Below, piece by piece: positions 33,904-42,083 of a stretch of 64,000 bases of DNA. The translations under genes were made by a program, and so were the position numbers. The notes under the pieces are model-generated. The model did not search any database and was not told where the DNA came from. It saw nothing but the letters and a program-made list of their open reading frames with translations. The stretch comes from Microbispora sp. NBC_01189. GTDB taxonomy: Bacteria; Actinomycetota; Actinomycetes; Streptosporangiales; Streptosporangiaceae. The number at the start of each line of letters is the position of its first letter. Positions within the stretch are counted from its first letter, which is position 1. The stretch spans positions 1,456,001-1,520,000 of the forward strand of contig NZ_CP108581.1 in the NCBI RefSeq assembly GCF_036010665.1, read 5' to 3'.

Positions 33904-35478
33904 TCAGGCGCTGTGGCCGGCCCGCAGCAGACCATAGGTCACCGCCTGCTCCAGCGCCTGCCAGGACGCCTCGATAACGTTCTCCGCGACACCGACCGTG
34001 GCCCACTCGCCGGTCGCATCGCTGGAGGTGATCAGCACCCGCGTCACCGCGTCCGTGCCGTGGGTGCCTTCGAGGATCCGCACCTTGAAGTCGATCAGCT
34101 CGACCTCGGCCAGCTCAGGGTACAGCTTCTCCAGGCCGAGTCGCACCGCGCGGTCGAGCGCGTTCACCGGGCCGTTGCCCTCGCCGGTCGCGACGATCCG
34201 CTCCCCCTTGGCGTGGAGCTTGACGGTCGCCTCGCTGACCACGTCGCCGCCCGGCCGGCGTTCGACGATGACCCGCCACGACTCGACCGTGAAGTGACGC
34301 CGCTGCCCGCCCTCGACCATGTCACGCAGCAGCAGCTCGAAGGACGCGTCGGCGGCGTCGAACGTGTGCCCCCTGGCCTCCAGCTCCTTCACCCGCTCGA
34401 CCAGCCACCGCGACTGGTCGCCGGTGAGCTCGTAGCCCAGCTCGCGGCCCTTGAGCTCGACCGAGGCCCGGCCGGCCATGTCGGAGACGAGCATGCGCAT
34501 GTCGTTGCCGACCTGGGCGGGGTCGATGTGCTGGTAGAGGTTCGGGTCCACCTTGATCGCCGACGCATGCAGGCCCGCCTTGTGCGCGAAGGCCGACATG
34601 CCGACGTACGGCTGGTGGGAGTTCGGCGTGACGTTGGTGACCTCGGTGATCGCGTGCGCGATGCGGGTCATGTCGCGCAGCGACTGCGGCGGAACCAGAT
34701 CGAAGCCCCGCTTGAGCTGGAGGTTCGCGACCACGGTGAACAGGTTGGCGTTGCCGGAGCGCTCGCCGTACCCGTTGGCGCAGCCCTGCACGTGCGTGGC
34801 GCCGGCCCTGACCGCGGCGAGGGTGTTGGCGACCGCGCAGCCCGTGTCGTCGTGGCAGTGGATGCCGACGCGGGCCCCCGTGCCGACCGCGTCGTGCACC
34901 ACGTCGGCCAGCTCGTCGGGGAGCATGCCGCCGTTGGTGTCGCACAGCGCGATCACCGAGGCCCCGGCTTCGGCCGCCGTGCGCAGCACCTCCAGCGCGT
35001 ACGCGGGGTTGGACCGGTAGCCGTCGAAGAAGTGCTCGGCGTCGAGGAAGACCCGCTGGCCCTCCGTGACCAGGTGGGAGACCGTGTCGCGGACCATCGC
35101 GAGGTTCTCCTCCAGCGTGGTCCGCAGAGCCAGTTCGACGTGCCGGTCGTGACTCTTGGCGACAAGCGTCACGACCGGCGCGCCGGATTCGCGCAGTGCG
35201 GCCACCAGAGGGTCGTCTGCGGCCTTCACGCCCGCCCGGCGGGTCGCGCCGAACGCGGCGAGCTGCGCGTGCTTCAGGTCGAGCTCGGTCTGAGCCCGCC
35301 GGAAGAATTCGGTGTCCTTGGGGTTGGCGCCGGGCCAGCCGCCCTCGATGAAGCCGACCCCGAGGCCGTCCAGGTGCCGCGCGATGGCCAGCTTGTCGGC
35401 GACGCTCAGGTTGAGCCCCTCCTGCTGGGCCCCGTCCCGGAGCGTCGTGTCGTACACGTGGAAGCGGTCGTCGGCCAT
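33904..35478 (-). CDS. cimA: Citramalate synthase
   Basis: 524 residues. VYDTTLRDGAQQEGLNLSV (metal-binding TLRDG), HCHDDTGCAVANTLAAVRAG and GYGERSGNANL belong to the isopropylmalate/homocitrate synthase superfamily; the 524-residue length and C-terminal regulatory domain (WRVIVERRPGGDVVSEATVKL) fit (R)-citramalate synthase. It condenses pyruvate with acetyl-CoA, and LeuCD plus LeuB then yield 2-oxobutyrate for isoleucine without threonine. Preceded by a leader peptide and terminator described separately, so regulated by attenuation. A related 2-isopropylmalate synthase role cannot be fully excluded. Confidence 0.9.
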   Translation of the reverse strand: MADDRFHVYDTTLRDGAQQEGLNLSVADKLAIARHLDGLGVGFIEGGWPGANPKDTEFFRRAQTELDLKHAQLAAFGATRRAGVKAADDPLVAALRESGAPVVTLVAKSHDRHVELALRTTLEENLAMVRDTVSHLVTEGQRVFLDAEHFFDGYRSNPAYALEVLRTAAEAGASVIALCDTNGGMLPDELADVVHDAVGTGARVGIHCHDDTGCAVANTLAAVRAGATHVQGCANGYGERSGNANLFTVVANLQLKRGFDLVPPQSLRDMTRIAHAITEVTNVTPNSHQPYVGMSAFAHKAGLHASAIKVDPNLYQHIDPAQVGNDMRMLVSDMAGRASVELKGRELGYELTGDQSRWLVERVKELEARGHTFDAADASFELLLRDMVEGGQRRHFTVESWRVIVERRPGGDVVSEATVKLHAKGERIVATGEGNGPVNALDRAVRLGLEKLYPELAEVELIDFKVRILEGTHGTDAVTRVLITSSDATGEWATVGVAENVIEASWQALEQAVTYGLLRAGHSA

Positions 35479-35517
35479 CTCTGTGTCTCCTTCGCGGGTC
35501 GCGGGTCGCCGCGCGTT

Positions 35518-35584
35518 CTGTTCACCGGGCTGTGTTCGCCGAGCTGTGTTCGCCGAGCTGTGTTCACGGGCTCGTGTTCACCGG
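35518..35584. repeat. 14-bp tandem repeats between attenuator and cimA
   Basis: CTGTGTTCGCCGAG at 35530-35543 and 35544-35557, followed by two degenerate units (CTGTGTTCACGGG, CTCGTGTTCACCGG) and preceded by one (CTGTTCACCGGG). They lie in the untranslated leader of cimA after the terminator hairpin. Confidence 0.85.
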
Positions 35585-35594
35585 TGCGGGGCCC

Positions 35595-35628
35595 AAACAA
35601 AAAGACCCCTCACGGACGTGAGAGGTCT
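35595..35628 (-). terminator. Attenuator terminator of cimA
   Basis: On the minus strand AGACC-T-CTCAC, a 4-base loop, GTGAG-G-GGTCT, then TTTTTGTTT: a strong intrinsic terminator 117 bp before the cimA start and 19 bp after the stop of the leader peptide. Confidence 0.9.
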
Positions 35629-35659
35629 GCGCGCCGGCGATGTCCTTCAGCCGGCGCGC
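35629..35659 (-). promoter_or_regulatory. Alternative stem of the cimA attenuator
   Basis: GCGCGCCGGC (35629-35638) is the exact complement of 35650-35659. The upstream strand lies in the last codons of the leader peptide and the stop codon is in the loop; the stem directly abuts the terminator, so ribosome position would decide which structure forms. Confidence 0.7.
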
Positions 35660-35688
35660 CTGCCGATAATGAGCAGACCGTTGTTCAT
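35647..35688 (-). CDS. cimA leader peptide with Leu-Leu-Ile-Ile
   Basis: Encodes the 13-residue MNNGLLIIGRRAG. The four consecutive control codons (CTG CTC ATT ATC, 35676-35665) are leucine and isoleucine, the end products served by this pathway. The peptide is followed by a stable alternative stem and an intrinsic terminator, the standard layout of amino acid attenuation. Ribosome stalling at low charged tRNA-Leu/Ile should prevent termination and let cimA be transcribed. The ribosome-binding site is weak (CTGAGCACC). Confidence 0.85.
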   Translation of the reverse strand: MNNGLLIIGRRAG

Positions 35689-35725
35689 GGTGCTCAGCAG
35701 TTTGCCACAGCCGGTGGCCCTCTGG

Positions 35726-35752
35726 CACATCGATCTCATCTTACGAGATGTG
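35726..35752. promoter_or_regulatory. Inverted repeat in the cimA / O-methyltransferase interval
   Basis: CACATC (35726-35731) and GATGTG (35747-35752) with further partial symmetry (ATCTC, GAGAT) inside. It could bind a regulator of the methyltransferase promoter or of the cimA leader. Confidence 0.35.
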
Positions 35753-35786
35753 CGCGAGTGTCCGCCCAGCTCAGCGGGCCACAGCT

Positions 35787-35800
35787 TAGAGTGATCACTA
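35787..35800 (+). promoter_or_regulatory. Leaderless promoter -10 of the O-methyltransferase
   Basis: TAGAGT at 35787-35792, seven bases, then ATG at 35800; no ribosome-binding site precedes this ATG. Confidence 0.5.
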
Positions 35801-36453
35801 TGAAGGCCGCCGAATTCATCGCACCCGCCGTCGCCGAGTACGCCGCCGCGCACACCACGCCGCCCGACGCCCTGCTCGCCGAACTGGCGGAGGAGACCCG
35901 CAGGCTGATGGGCGACCGCAGCACCATGCAGATCGCCCCGGAGCAGGGCACCCTGCTCACCCTGCTGGTCCAGATCAGCGGCGCCCGGCTGGCCGTCGAG
36001 GTGGGGACCTTCACCGGATACTCCTCCGTCTGCATCGCCAGGGGGCTGCCCGCCGACGGCCGGCTGATCGCCTGCGACGTGAGCGAGGAGTGGACCGACG
36101 TGGCCCGGCGCTACTGGGCGAGGGCGGGCCTCGGCAGCCGCATCGAACTGCGCCTCGGCCCGGCCGCCGACACGCTGCGGGCGATGCCTCCGGACGAGCA
36201 CGTCGACTTCGCCTTCATCGACGCCGACAAGGCGGGTTACCCCGTCTACTACGAGGAGGTCCTGACCCGGCTGCGGCCCGGCGGCCTGATCGCGGTGGAC
36301 AACACGCTCCAGCACGGCGCGATCATCGACCCCGCCGCCGGGGGCAACGTCCCGGTCATGCGGGAGTTCAACGACCTCGTCGCACGTGACGACAGGGTCA
36401 CCAGCGTGCTGCTGTCCGTCGCCGACGGGCTCACCCTCGTCAGGAAGAACTGA
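35800..36453 (+). CDS. Class I SAM-dependent O-methyltransferase
   Basis: 217 residues, the size of the caffeoyl-CoA/catechol O-methyltransferase family. AVEVGTFTGYSSVCIARGL is SAM motif I, and DFAFIDADKAGYPVYYEEVL and GGLIAVDNTLQHG carry the Asp and Asn that bind the divalent metal. Acts on catechol-like hydroxyls in the known relatives; the substrate here is unknown. Stands alone, divergent from the cimA leader. Confidence 0.88.
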   Translation: MKAAEFIAPAVAEYAAAHTTPPDALLAELAEETRRLMGDRSTMQIAPEQGTLLTLLVQISGARLAVEVGTFTGYSSVCIARGLPADGRLIACDVSEEWTDVARRYWARAGLGSRIELRLGPAADTLRAMPPDEHVDFAFIDADKAGYPVYYEEVLTRLRPGGLIAVDNTLQHGAIIDPAAGGNVPVMREFNDLVARDDRVTSVLLSVADGLTLVRKN

Positions 36454-36604
36454 GCCGCGGCGTCCGGCCGCGCCACGGCAATGATGGAGTAATAACCCGC
36501 CATGAAGGCGCCGGACTCATGATCGGCGTTCCGCTGACGAGTACGCTCGCGAATCGGTTCTTGTTCGCGGGCCGACCGCCCGATTGGAAAGCAGGGGGCG
36601 ACGA

Positions 36605-37228
36605 ATGATTCACCGGCGCGGCAGGGCGTTTTTCACAGGAAGGGTCGCCGGTCTTCTCGTCGCCGGCGCCTCGGCCTCGACCGCCTTCATCACCGGCGTC
36701 GCGCCAATGGGCGCCGCCGCCGACAACGGACACGACCGCGCCGAGCGGAACGTCGTGCGGGCCCCCGGCGGGGAACGACCGGGCGACCCTCCCGGGGACA
36801 GATCGGCCACGGGCGGTTCCACCCGCAATCACGGCTACCAGCACACCTCGGCGAACACGTCCGGCGGCTCCTCGAACGTGCAGAACGCGCTGTGCCGGCG
36901 CGCCCGGGTCTGCAACATCACCCAGCACGTCACCATCGCCGGCCCGCGTGTGACCGTGAGCCCCAGCCCCTCGCCGCCGGCGACTCCCGCCGCGAGACCG
37001 GCTCCGGTGCCCACGGTCACCGTCACGGTCACGGTGACCCCCACACCCACGCCGCCGCCCGTCGCGGCCCCTGTCGCCGTTCCGGCGGCGCCGTGCCCGG
37101 ATCCCCGGCCCCTGCTGAGCGTCGACGGCAGGGTCGGCGCCGGGGTCGGCGTGGGCAGGGGCGCCGGCCTGCTCGACGGGCTGCTGTCGCTGTCTCTCCT
37201 CGGAAGGGGCGCGGCCTGCCGCGGCTGA
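36605..37228 (+). CDS. Secreted Pro/Thr/Val-rich protein of unknown function
   Basis: 207 residues. N-terminal signal segment (FTGRVAGLLVAGASASTAFI), then a Gly/Ser/Asn-rich part with SSNVQNALCRRARVCNITQH containing two Cys, a stretch of VTV and PTP repeats typical of a wall-spanning linker, and a Gly-rich hydrophobic end (GAGLLDGLLSLSLLGRG). I do not recognise a family; it might be a surface protein. ATG 36605 has AGGGGG seven bases upstream. Confidence 0.6.
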   Translation: MIHRRGRAFFTGRVAGLLVAGASASTAFITGVAPMGAAADNGHDRAERNVVRAPGGERPGDPPGDRSATGGSTRNHGYQHTSANTSGGSSNVQNALCRRARVCNITQHVTIAGPRVTVSPSPSPPATPAARPAPVPTVTVTVTVTPTPTPPPVAAPVAVPAAPCPDPRPLLSVDGRVGAGVGVGRGAGLLDGLLSLSLLGRGAACRG

Positions 37229-37262
37229 GCGCGCGCCCGGCGCGGGCCGCCCGCGAACCGCG

Positions 37263-38354
37263 TCAGCAGATCTTGTGCACCCAGTGGTGGGTGTCGGGGC
37301 GGGCGCCGTACTGGATGCCGACGAGCTCCTCGCGGATCCGCATGGTGACGGGTCCCGGAGTGCCGTCGCCCACGGCCCAGCTCCGGTCGGTGCCCTTCAC
37401 CGAGCCGACGGGAGTGACGACCGCCGCGGTGCCGCAGGCGAAGACCTCGGTGAGCTCGCCCGACTCGCAGCCCGCCTGCCAGTCCTCGATCGAGATCTTG
37501 CCCTCCTCGACCGTGTAGCCCAGCTCGCCGGCGAGGCTCAGGATCGAGTCACGGGTGATGCCGGGCAGCAGGGTCCCGGTGAGCGACGGGGTGACGAGGC
37601 GGTCGCCGAAGACGAAGAACAGGTTCATCCCGCCCATCTCCTCGACCCACCGGTGCTCGAAGGCGTCGAGCCAGACCACCTGGTCGCAGCCCTCCTCGAC
37701 GGCCTGCCGCTGAGCCACGAAGGCCGCCGCGTAGTTGCCGCCGCACTTGGCGAACCCCGTGCCGCCGGGCGCCGCCCGGGTGTACTCGGTGGACAGCCAG
37801 ACCGACACCGGCTTCAGGCCGCCGGTGAAGTACGACGCGGCGGGCGAGGCGATGACCATGAACGTGTAGTTCTGCGACGGGTGGTTCACCCCCAGCGCGG
37901 TCTGCGTGGCGATCATGAAGGGGCGTAGATAGAGGCTGTGGCCCTCGGTCGTCGGCACCCATTCGCGGTCGGTCTGGACGAGGAGTTCGAGCGACTCGAC
38001 GAACGTCTCCTCGGGCAGCGCGGGCATCGCCATCCGGGCCGCCGACCGGTTGAACCTCGCCGCGTTCGCGTACGGCCGGAAGGCGACGATCGAGCCGTTC
38101 GACTGCCGGTAGGCCTTGAGCCCCTCGAACAGCTCCTGGGCGTAGTGGAACACCGCGGTGGCGGGGTCGAGGACCAGCGGGCCGTACGGCTGGAGCCTCG
38201 CGTCGTGCCAGCCCGCCCCCTCGGTGTAGTCGATGGAGACCATGTGGTCGGTGAAGACCTGGCCGAAGCCGGGGCTCGCCAGCATCCGCTCACGCTCGGC
38301 CGCACCGCGGGCCTGGGGGTTGTGCTGCACGTCGAACCTGAGGTGGGTGGTCAT
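37263..38354 (-). CDS. ilvE: Branched-chain amino acid aminotransferase
   Basis: 363 residues, class IV PLP enzyme. HYAQELFEGLKAYR, GFAKCGGNYAAAF with the PLP-binding Lys near 201, and EVFACGTAAVVTPVG are family motifs. It performs the last step of Leu, Ile and Val synthesis. ATG 38354 sits after GGACCCCGCC. Follows leuB on the same strand, but a strong terminator separates them, so ilvE has its own promoter. Confidence 0.96.
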   Translation of the reverse strand: MTTHLRFDVQHNPQARGAAERERMLASPGFGQVFTDHMVSIDYTEGAGWHDARLQPYGPLVLDPATAVFHYAQELFEGLKAYRQSNGSIVAFRPYANAARFNRSAARMAMPALPEETFVESLELLVQTDREWVPTTEGHSLYLRPFMIATQTALGVNHPSQNYTFMVIASPAASYFTGGLKPVSVWLSTEYTRAAPGGTGFAKCGGNYAAAFVAQRQAVEEGCDQVVWLDAFEHRWVEEMGGMNLFFVFGDRLVTPSLTGTLLPGITRDSILSLAGELGYTVEEGKISIEDWQAGCESGELTEVFACGTAAVVTPVGSVKGTDRSWAVGDGTPGPVTMRIREELVGIQYGARPDTHHWVHKIC

Positions 38355-38435
38355 GGCGGGGTCCTTCTCTCTTCGTCGTCGTAGTCATTGTGCGACGAGT
38401 CGGCTAAGGGAAAACTAGGGCATTCGACAGGTATG

Positions 38436-38473
38436 AAAAAGCGCATGGCGGCCCATACCGGGCCGCCATGCGC
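38436..38473 (-). terminator. Terminator of leuB
   Basis: Perfect 14-bp stem GCGCATGGCGGCCC / GGGCCGCCATGCGC with a 5-base loop, followed on the minus strand by TTTTT. Confidence 0.93.
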
Positions 38474-38496
38474 GTCGTCTGGGTGAGCGGCCGGGA

Positions 38497-39543
38497 TCAG
38501 CCGGCTACTCGGGCGGCGATGTCGTCGCCGATCTCACGGGTGGACCGGGCGGTCCAGGCGCTCTGGCGCTCGACCAGGTCGTCGGCCACGGCCTGCTCGA
38601 CGCGGGCCGCGGTCCCGGCGTGGCCGAGGTGGTCGAGGAGCATGGCGACCGACAGGATCGTGGCGGTCGGGTCGGCCTTGCCCTGGCCGGCGATGTCGGG
38701 GGCGCTGCCGTGGACGGGCTCGAACATGGACGGCGCCGTACGGGCCGGGTTGACGTTTCCGCTGGCCGCGAGGCCGATACCGCCCGCCACCGCCGCGCCG
38801 ATGTCGGTCAGGATGTCGCCGAACAGGTTGTCGGTGACGATGACGTCGAAGCGCTGCGGCTGGCTGACGAAGAACATCGAGGCCGCGTCGACGTGGCAGT
38901 AGTCGGTCTCGACCTCGGGGAACTCCAGGCTCAGCCGGTCGACGGTGCGGGCCCACAGGTCGCCCGCGTAGGTCAGCACGTTGGTCTTGTGCACGAGGGT
39001 CAGCTTGCGGCGCGGCCGGGCGAGGGCCTTCTCGAAGGCGTAACGTGCGACGCGCTCGACGCCGTAGGCCGTGTTCAGCGACTCCTGGGTGGCGATCTCG
39101 TGCGGGGTGCCGCGGCGCATGACGCCGCCCGCCCCGGCGTACGGGCCCTCCGTGCCCTCCCGGACGACGACCATGTCGATGTCCTCGGGGCCCGCCTGCC
39201 CGAGCGGGGTCGCCACGCCGGGGAACAGCTTGACCGGGCGGAGGTTCACGTAGTGGTCGAGCTCGAAGCGCAGGCGCAGCAGCAGTTCGCGCTCCAGGAC
39301 GCCGGGCGGCACACTCGGGTCGCCCACCGCGCCCAGGAGGATCGCGTCGTATCCGCGCAGCTCGTCGAGCACCTCGTCGGGAAGCGTCTCACCGGAGGCG
39401 TGGTAACGCCTGGCGCCGAGATCGTATTCGGTGGTCTCGGACTTGACGCCCGCGGCGTTGAGGACCTTGAGGCCTTCGGCGACGACCTCTGTGCCGATAC
39501 CGTCACCGGGGATGACTGCCAGGCGGATGTTGCTCGACTCCAT
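38497..39543 (-). CDS. leuB: 3-isopropylmalate dehydrogenase
   Basis: 348 residues. [16 protein letters not shown] at the start, [14 protein letters not shown], and [20 protein letters not shown] with the catalytic and metal-binding Asp residues place it among the beta-decarboxylating dehydrogenases. Acts in leucine synthesis and also on the citramalate route. ATG 39543 follows AAGGTGA. Twenty bp upstream is GTCTCGGAGAC (39562-39572), made of the same half-sites as the NdgR-type operators. Confidence 0.95.
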   Translation of the reverse strand: MESSNIRLAVIPGDGIGTEVVAEGLKVLNAAGVKSETTEYDLGARRYHASGETLPDEVLDELRGYDAILLGAVGDPSVPPGVLERELLLRLRFELDHYVNLRPVKLFPGVATPLGQAGPEDIDMVVVREGTEGPYAGAGGVMRRGTPHEIATQESLNTAYGVERVARYAFEKALARPRRKLTLVHKTNVLTYAGDLWARTVDRLSLEFPEVETDYCHVDAASMFFVSQPQRFDVIVTDNLFGDILTDIGAAVAGGIGLAASGNVNPARTAPSMFEPVHGSAPDIAGQGKADPTATILSVAMLLDHLGHAGTAARVEQAVADDLVERQSAWTARSTREIGDDIAARVAG

Positions 39544-39624
39544 GCGTTCACCTTACCGGTTGTCTCGGAGACCGAAACACCGATCTCACCATTCGGTCCA
39601 CTGCCGTCACCGAAGCGTCCGGGG

Positions 39625-39750
39625 TCAGCGCTGGGGTACGCCCCCGTTGTCGCGGCGGTCCAGCGCGATCTGCAGGGCCGCGGCCGCCTCGTCCTTCGCC
39701 TCGTCGGCGCGGTTCACGGGGGCGCGGTTCCAGGGATACATCTCGTACAT
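39625..39750 (-). CDS. Small 41-residue protein upstream of leuB
   Basis: Encodes MYEMYPWNRAPVNRADEAKDE followed by AAAALQIALDRRDNGG and PQR; an aromatic start and a helical acidic/basic end. Ends 81 bp before the leuB start on the same strand. The ribosome-binding site (AGTGAG) is weak and a slightly longer form starting at an upstream GTG is possible. I do not recognise a function; the composition does not look like a random GC-rich frame. Confidence 0.45.
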   Translation of the reverse strand: MYEMYPWNRAPVNRADEAKDEAAAALQIALDRRDNGGVPQR

Positions 39751-39981
39751 GGCGAATCTCACTTCGACCGAGGAGTGGATGCGGATCCGAACGTCGTCCG
39801 GGCGTCCCCACGCGTCGCGGATCCGGGTACACCGGCCACCGGTGGACCGCGGGTCACGCGGCACAGGTGGGCCGAAGGCCGACGACGCCACGCTCCACGA
39901 CGGACCGGCCCGCCCTGATCAGGCTCCGTCGTGGCAGGTGTCACGTGCGGGGCGTCAACCCAGACAGTACCCCAGAATCTC

Positions 39982-39995
39982 CTAGGACGACCTAG
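39982..39995. promoter_or_regulatory. CTAGG/CCTAG palindrome
   Basis: CTAGGACGACCTAG: 5-bp arms around ACGA. CTAG is rare in such GC-rich genomes, so two copies in 14 bp stand out. Likely a regulator site for the small ORF / leuB promoter. Confidence 0.45.
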
Positions 39996-40039
39996 TATCT
40001 CGGATCGTGAGACGCCGATCCGGGACCCGGTGGAGAACG

Positions 40040-40071
40040 GAACGGCCCGGCGCACGCGCGCCGGGCCGTTC
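40040..40071 (-). terminator. Terminator downstream of serA
   Basis: Perfect 14-bp stem GAACGGCCCGGCGC / GCGCCGGGCCGTTC with loop ACGC, 50 bp past the serA stop. The U-rich side (GGTTTT) is on the plus strand, so it may act in both directions. Confidence 0.8.
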
Positions 40072-40121
40072 TCGACGGTTTTCCGGACAACCCGGCTTCC
40101 GGGTGACCGGACTCCGGGAGA

Positions 40122-41711
40122 TCAGTCCTCCAGGTCGACCGAGCGGCCGCTGTCGGCCCCGATCTCCTCGGCGATCTGCTCGACGACCTCGGACGGGATC
40201 GCGGTGTCGACGGTCAGCGCGATCAGCGCCTTGCCGCCCTTCACGTCACGGGAGACCTGCATCGAGGCGATGTTCACGCCGCGCTCGCCGAGCAGGCGGC
40301 CGACGGTGCCCACGATGCCGGGGCGGTCGGCGTAGGTGAAGAACGCCAGGTGCTCGGTGGGCTCGATCTCCATCGCGTAGCCGTTGACCTCGACGATCTT
40401 GGTGATCTGCCGGGGGCCGGACAGCGTGCCCGAGACCGAGACCGTACGGCCGTCGGCGAGCACGCCGCGGACCGTGATGACGTTGCGCCAGTCGGGGCTC
40501 TCCGCGCTGGTGACCAGCTCGACGACCACCCCGCGGTCCTTGGCCAGCAGCGGCGCGTTGACGTAGGTCACCGCGTCCTCCACCACGCCGGAGAAGACGC
40601 CCTTGAGCGCGGCCAGCTCCAGCACCCGCACATCCTGCGCGGAGATCTCGCCGCGGACCTCGACGTCCAGGCGGGTCGCGACCTCCCCCGCGAGCGCGGT
40701 GAAGATGCGTCCCAGCTTCTCGGTGAGCGGCAGGCCCGGCTTGACGTCCTCGGCGACCGCGCCGCCCTGGACGTTCACGGCGTCGGGCACGAACTCCCCG
40801 GCTAGCGCGAGCTTGACGCTGCGGGCGACCTGCGTGCCGGCCTTCTCCTGGGCCTCGTGGGTGGAGGCGCCGAGGTGCGGCGTGGCCACGACCTGGTCGA
40901 ACTCGAACAGCGGGCTGTCGGTGCAGGGCTCCTTGGCGAAGACGTCGACGCCGGCGCCCGCGACACGGCCCTCCTTCAGCGCGGAGTAGAGGGCGTTCTC
41001 GTCGATGATCCCGCCGCGGGCGACGTTGACCAGCCGGACGGTCGGCTTGACGATGTGCAGCTCGCGGTCGCCGATGAGACCGACGGTCTCCTTCGACTTG
41101 GGCAGGTGAACGGTGATGAAGTCGGCCTGCTGGAGAAGCTCGTCCAGCGACACCAGCCGCACGCCCATCTGGGCGGCGCGGGCCGGCTGCAGGTAGGGGT
41201 CGTAGGCGATCAGCTCCACGCCGAACGGCTGGAGCCGCTGCGCCACGAGCTGACCGATCTTGCCGAGGCCGAGGATGCCGACGACCTTCTCGTCCAGCTC
41301 GACACCGGTGTACTTCGAGCGCTTCCACTCGCCGGCCTTGAGCGCGGTGTGCGCCTGGGCGACGTTGCGGGCGCTGGCGAGGATCAGGGCGACCGTGTGC
41401 TCGGCGGCGCTGGTGATGTTGGAGGTGGGCGCGTTGACGACCATGACGCCGGCCTTGGTCGCGGCCTCGACGTCGACGTTGTCCAGGCCCACGCCCGCCC
41501 GCGCGACGACGCGCAGCTTCGGCGCGGCGGCGATGGCCTCAGCGTCCACCTGGGTGGCGCTGCGGACGATCAGGGCGTCCACGTCGGCGAGGGCGGGCAG
41601 CAGCTGCGACCGGTCGGCGCCGTCGGTCTGACGGACCTCGAAATCCGCGCCGAGCACGGCGAGGCCCGCTTCGGAGAGCTCTTCTGCGACGAGTACGACG
41701 GGCTTGGTCAC
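40122..41711 (-). CDS. serA: D-3-phosphoglycerate dehydrogenase
   Basis: 529 residues, the long actinobacterial form with an intervening domain and a C-terminal ACT domain. VARAGVGLDNVDVEAATKAG, VGILGLGKIGQLVAQRL (NAD site), LVNVARGGIIDE and ATPHLGASTHEAQ with the catalytic His; the ACT domain is near 455-529 (YADRPGIVGTVGRLLGERGV). It starts serine synthesis and is usually inhibited by serine through the ACT region. GTG 41711 has AAGGAC about eight bases upstream. Confidence 0.97.
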   Translation of the reverse strand: MTKPVVLVAEELSEAGLAVLGADFEVRQTDGADRSQLLPALADVDALIVRSATQVDAEAIAAAPKLRVVARAGVGLDNVDVEAATKAGVMVVNAPTSNITSAAEHTVALILASARNVAQAHTALKAGEWKRSKYTGVELDEKVVGILGLGKIGQLVAQRLQPFGVELIAYDPYLQPARAAQMGVRLVSLDELLQQADFITVHLPKSKETVGLIGDRELHIVKPTVRLVNVARGGIIDENALYSALKEGRVAGAGVDVFAKEPCTDSPLFEFDQVVATPHLGASTHEAQEKAGTQVARSVKLALAGEFVPDAVNVQGGAVAEDVKPGLPLTEKLGRIFTALAGEVATRLDVEVRGEISAQDVRVLELAALKGVFSGVVEDAVTYVNAPLLAKDRGVVVELVTSAESPDWRNVITVRGVLADGRTVSVSGTLSGPRQITKIVEVNGYAMEIEPTEHLAFFTYADRPGIVGTVGRLLGERGVNIASMQVSRDVKGGKALIALTVDTAIPSEVVEQIAEEIGADSGRSVDLED

Positions 41712-42083
41712 TGGATGAGTCCTTCGTGAGGTGCGACTGCCTGGACGACGCGAGTCTATCGGGGGCTTGTGAAAGTCCTCACGAGAGCCCGGCATACGAG
41801 ACGGCCAAGGTCACGTAGGCGTCGCGGCGGCACGACGACCCGGTCTCAGATCGGCGCCCGGACACCATTGGTTCCGCCAGGCCGGCGCCGCCGAGGAGGG
41901 GCCGGAGCGGAGGGTGCCATTGTGACGGAGGGGAGTCGTGAGACTCCCTCATGTACATGCCCAGTCGGTCGGTGTACCCCGCCCCGCGAGATCCCATCCG
42001 GACTGTCGCCATCTTGGTATTGATCGCACCTAATCTTGGGGATTAGCCTGATTCGCCATGGTCCAGTCCCTATCGTGCTGGCT
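41712..42083. other. Intergenic region upstream of serA and the SseB-like gene
   Basis: 372 bp with no convincing gene. It contains a perfect 7-bp hairpin GGGAGTC-GTGA-GACTCCC (41931-41948), the palindrome CTAATC-TTGGG-GATTAG (42030-42046), and TATCGT (42071-42076) seven bases before the ATG of the SseB-like gene, a leaderless arrangement. Confidence 0.5.
42030..42046. promoter_or_regulatory. CTAATC-N5-GATTAG operator candidate
   Basis: Perfect 6-bp arms, AT-rich for this genome, 25 bp upstream of the TATCGT hexamer of the SseB-like gene: a typical operator position. Confidence 0.5.

Larger units (their letters stand above)
39751..40121. other. Intergenic region between the small ORF and serA
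   Basis: 371 bp without a convincing gene. It holds the palindrome CTAGG-ACGA-CCTAG (39982-39995) next to TAGTAT, probably a promoter with an operator, and the serA terminator at 40040-40071. Confidence 0.5.

Noticed and set aside
40350-41729. Long open frames opposite serA and other genes
   Set aside because: In very GC-rich DNA antisense frames stay open by chance; these lack family motifs and RBSs, and their codon bias mirrors the real gene.
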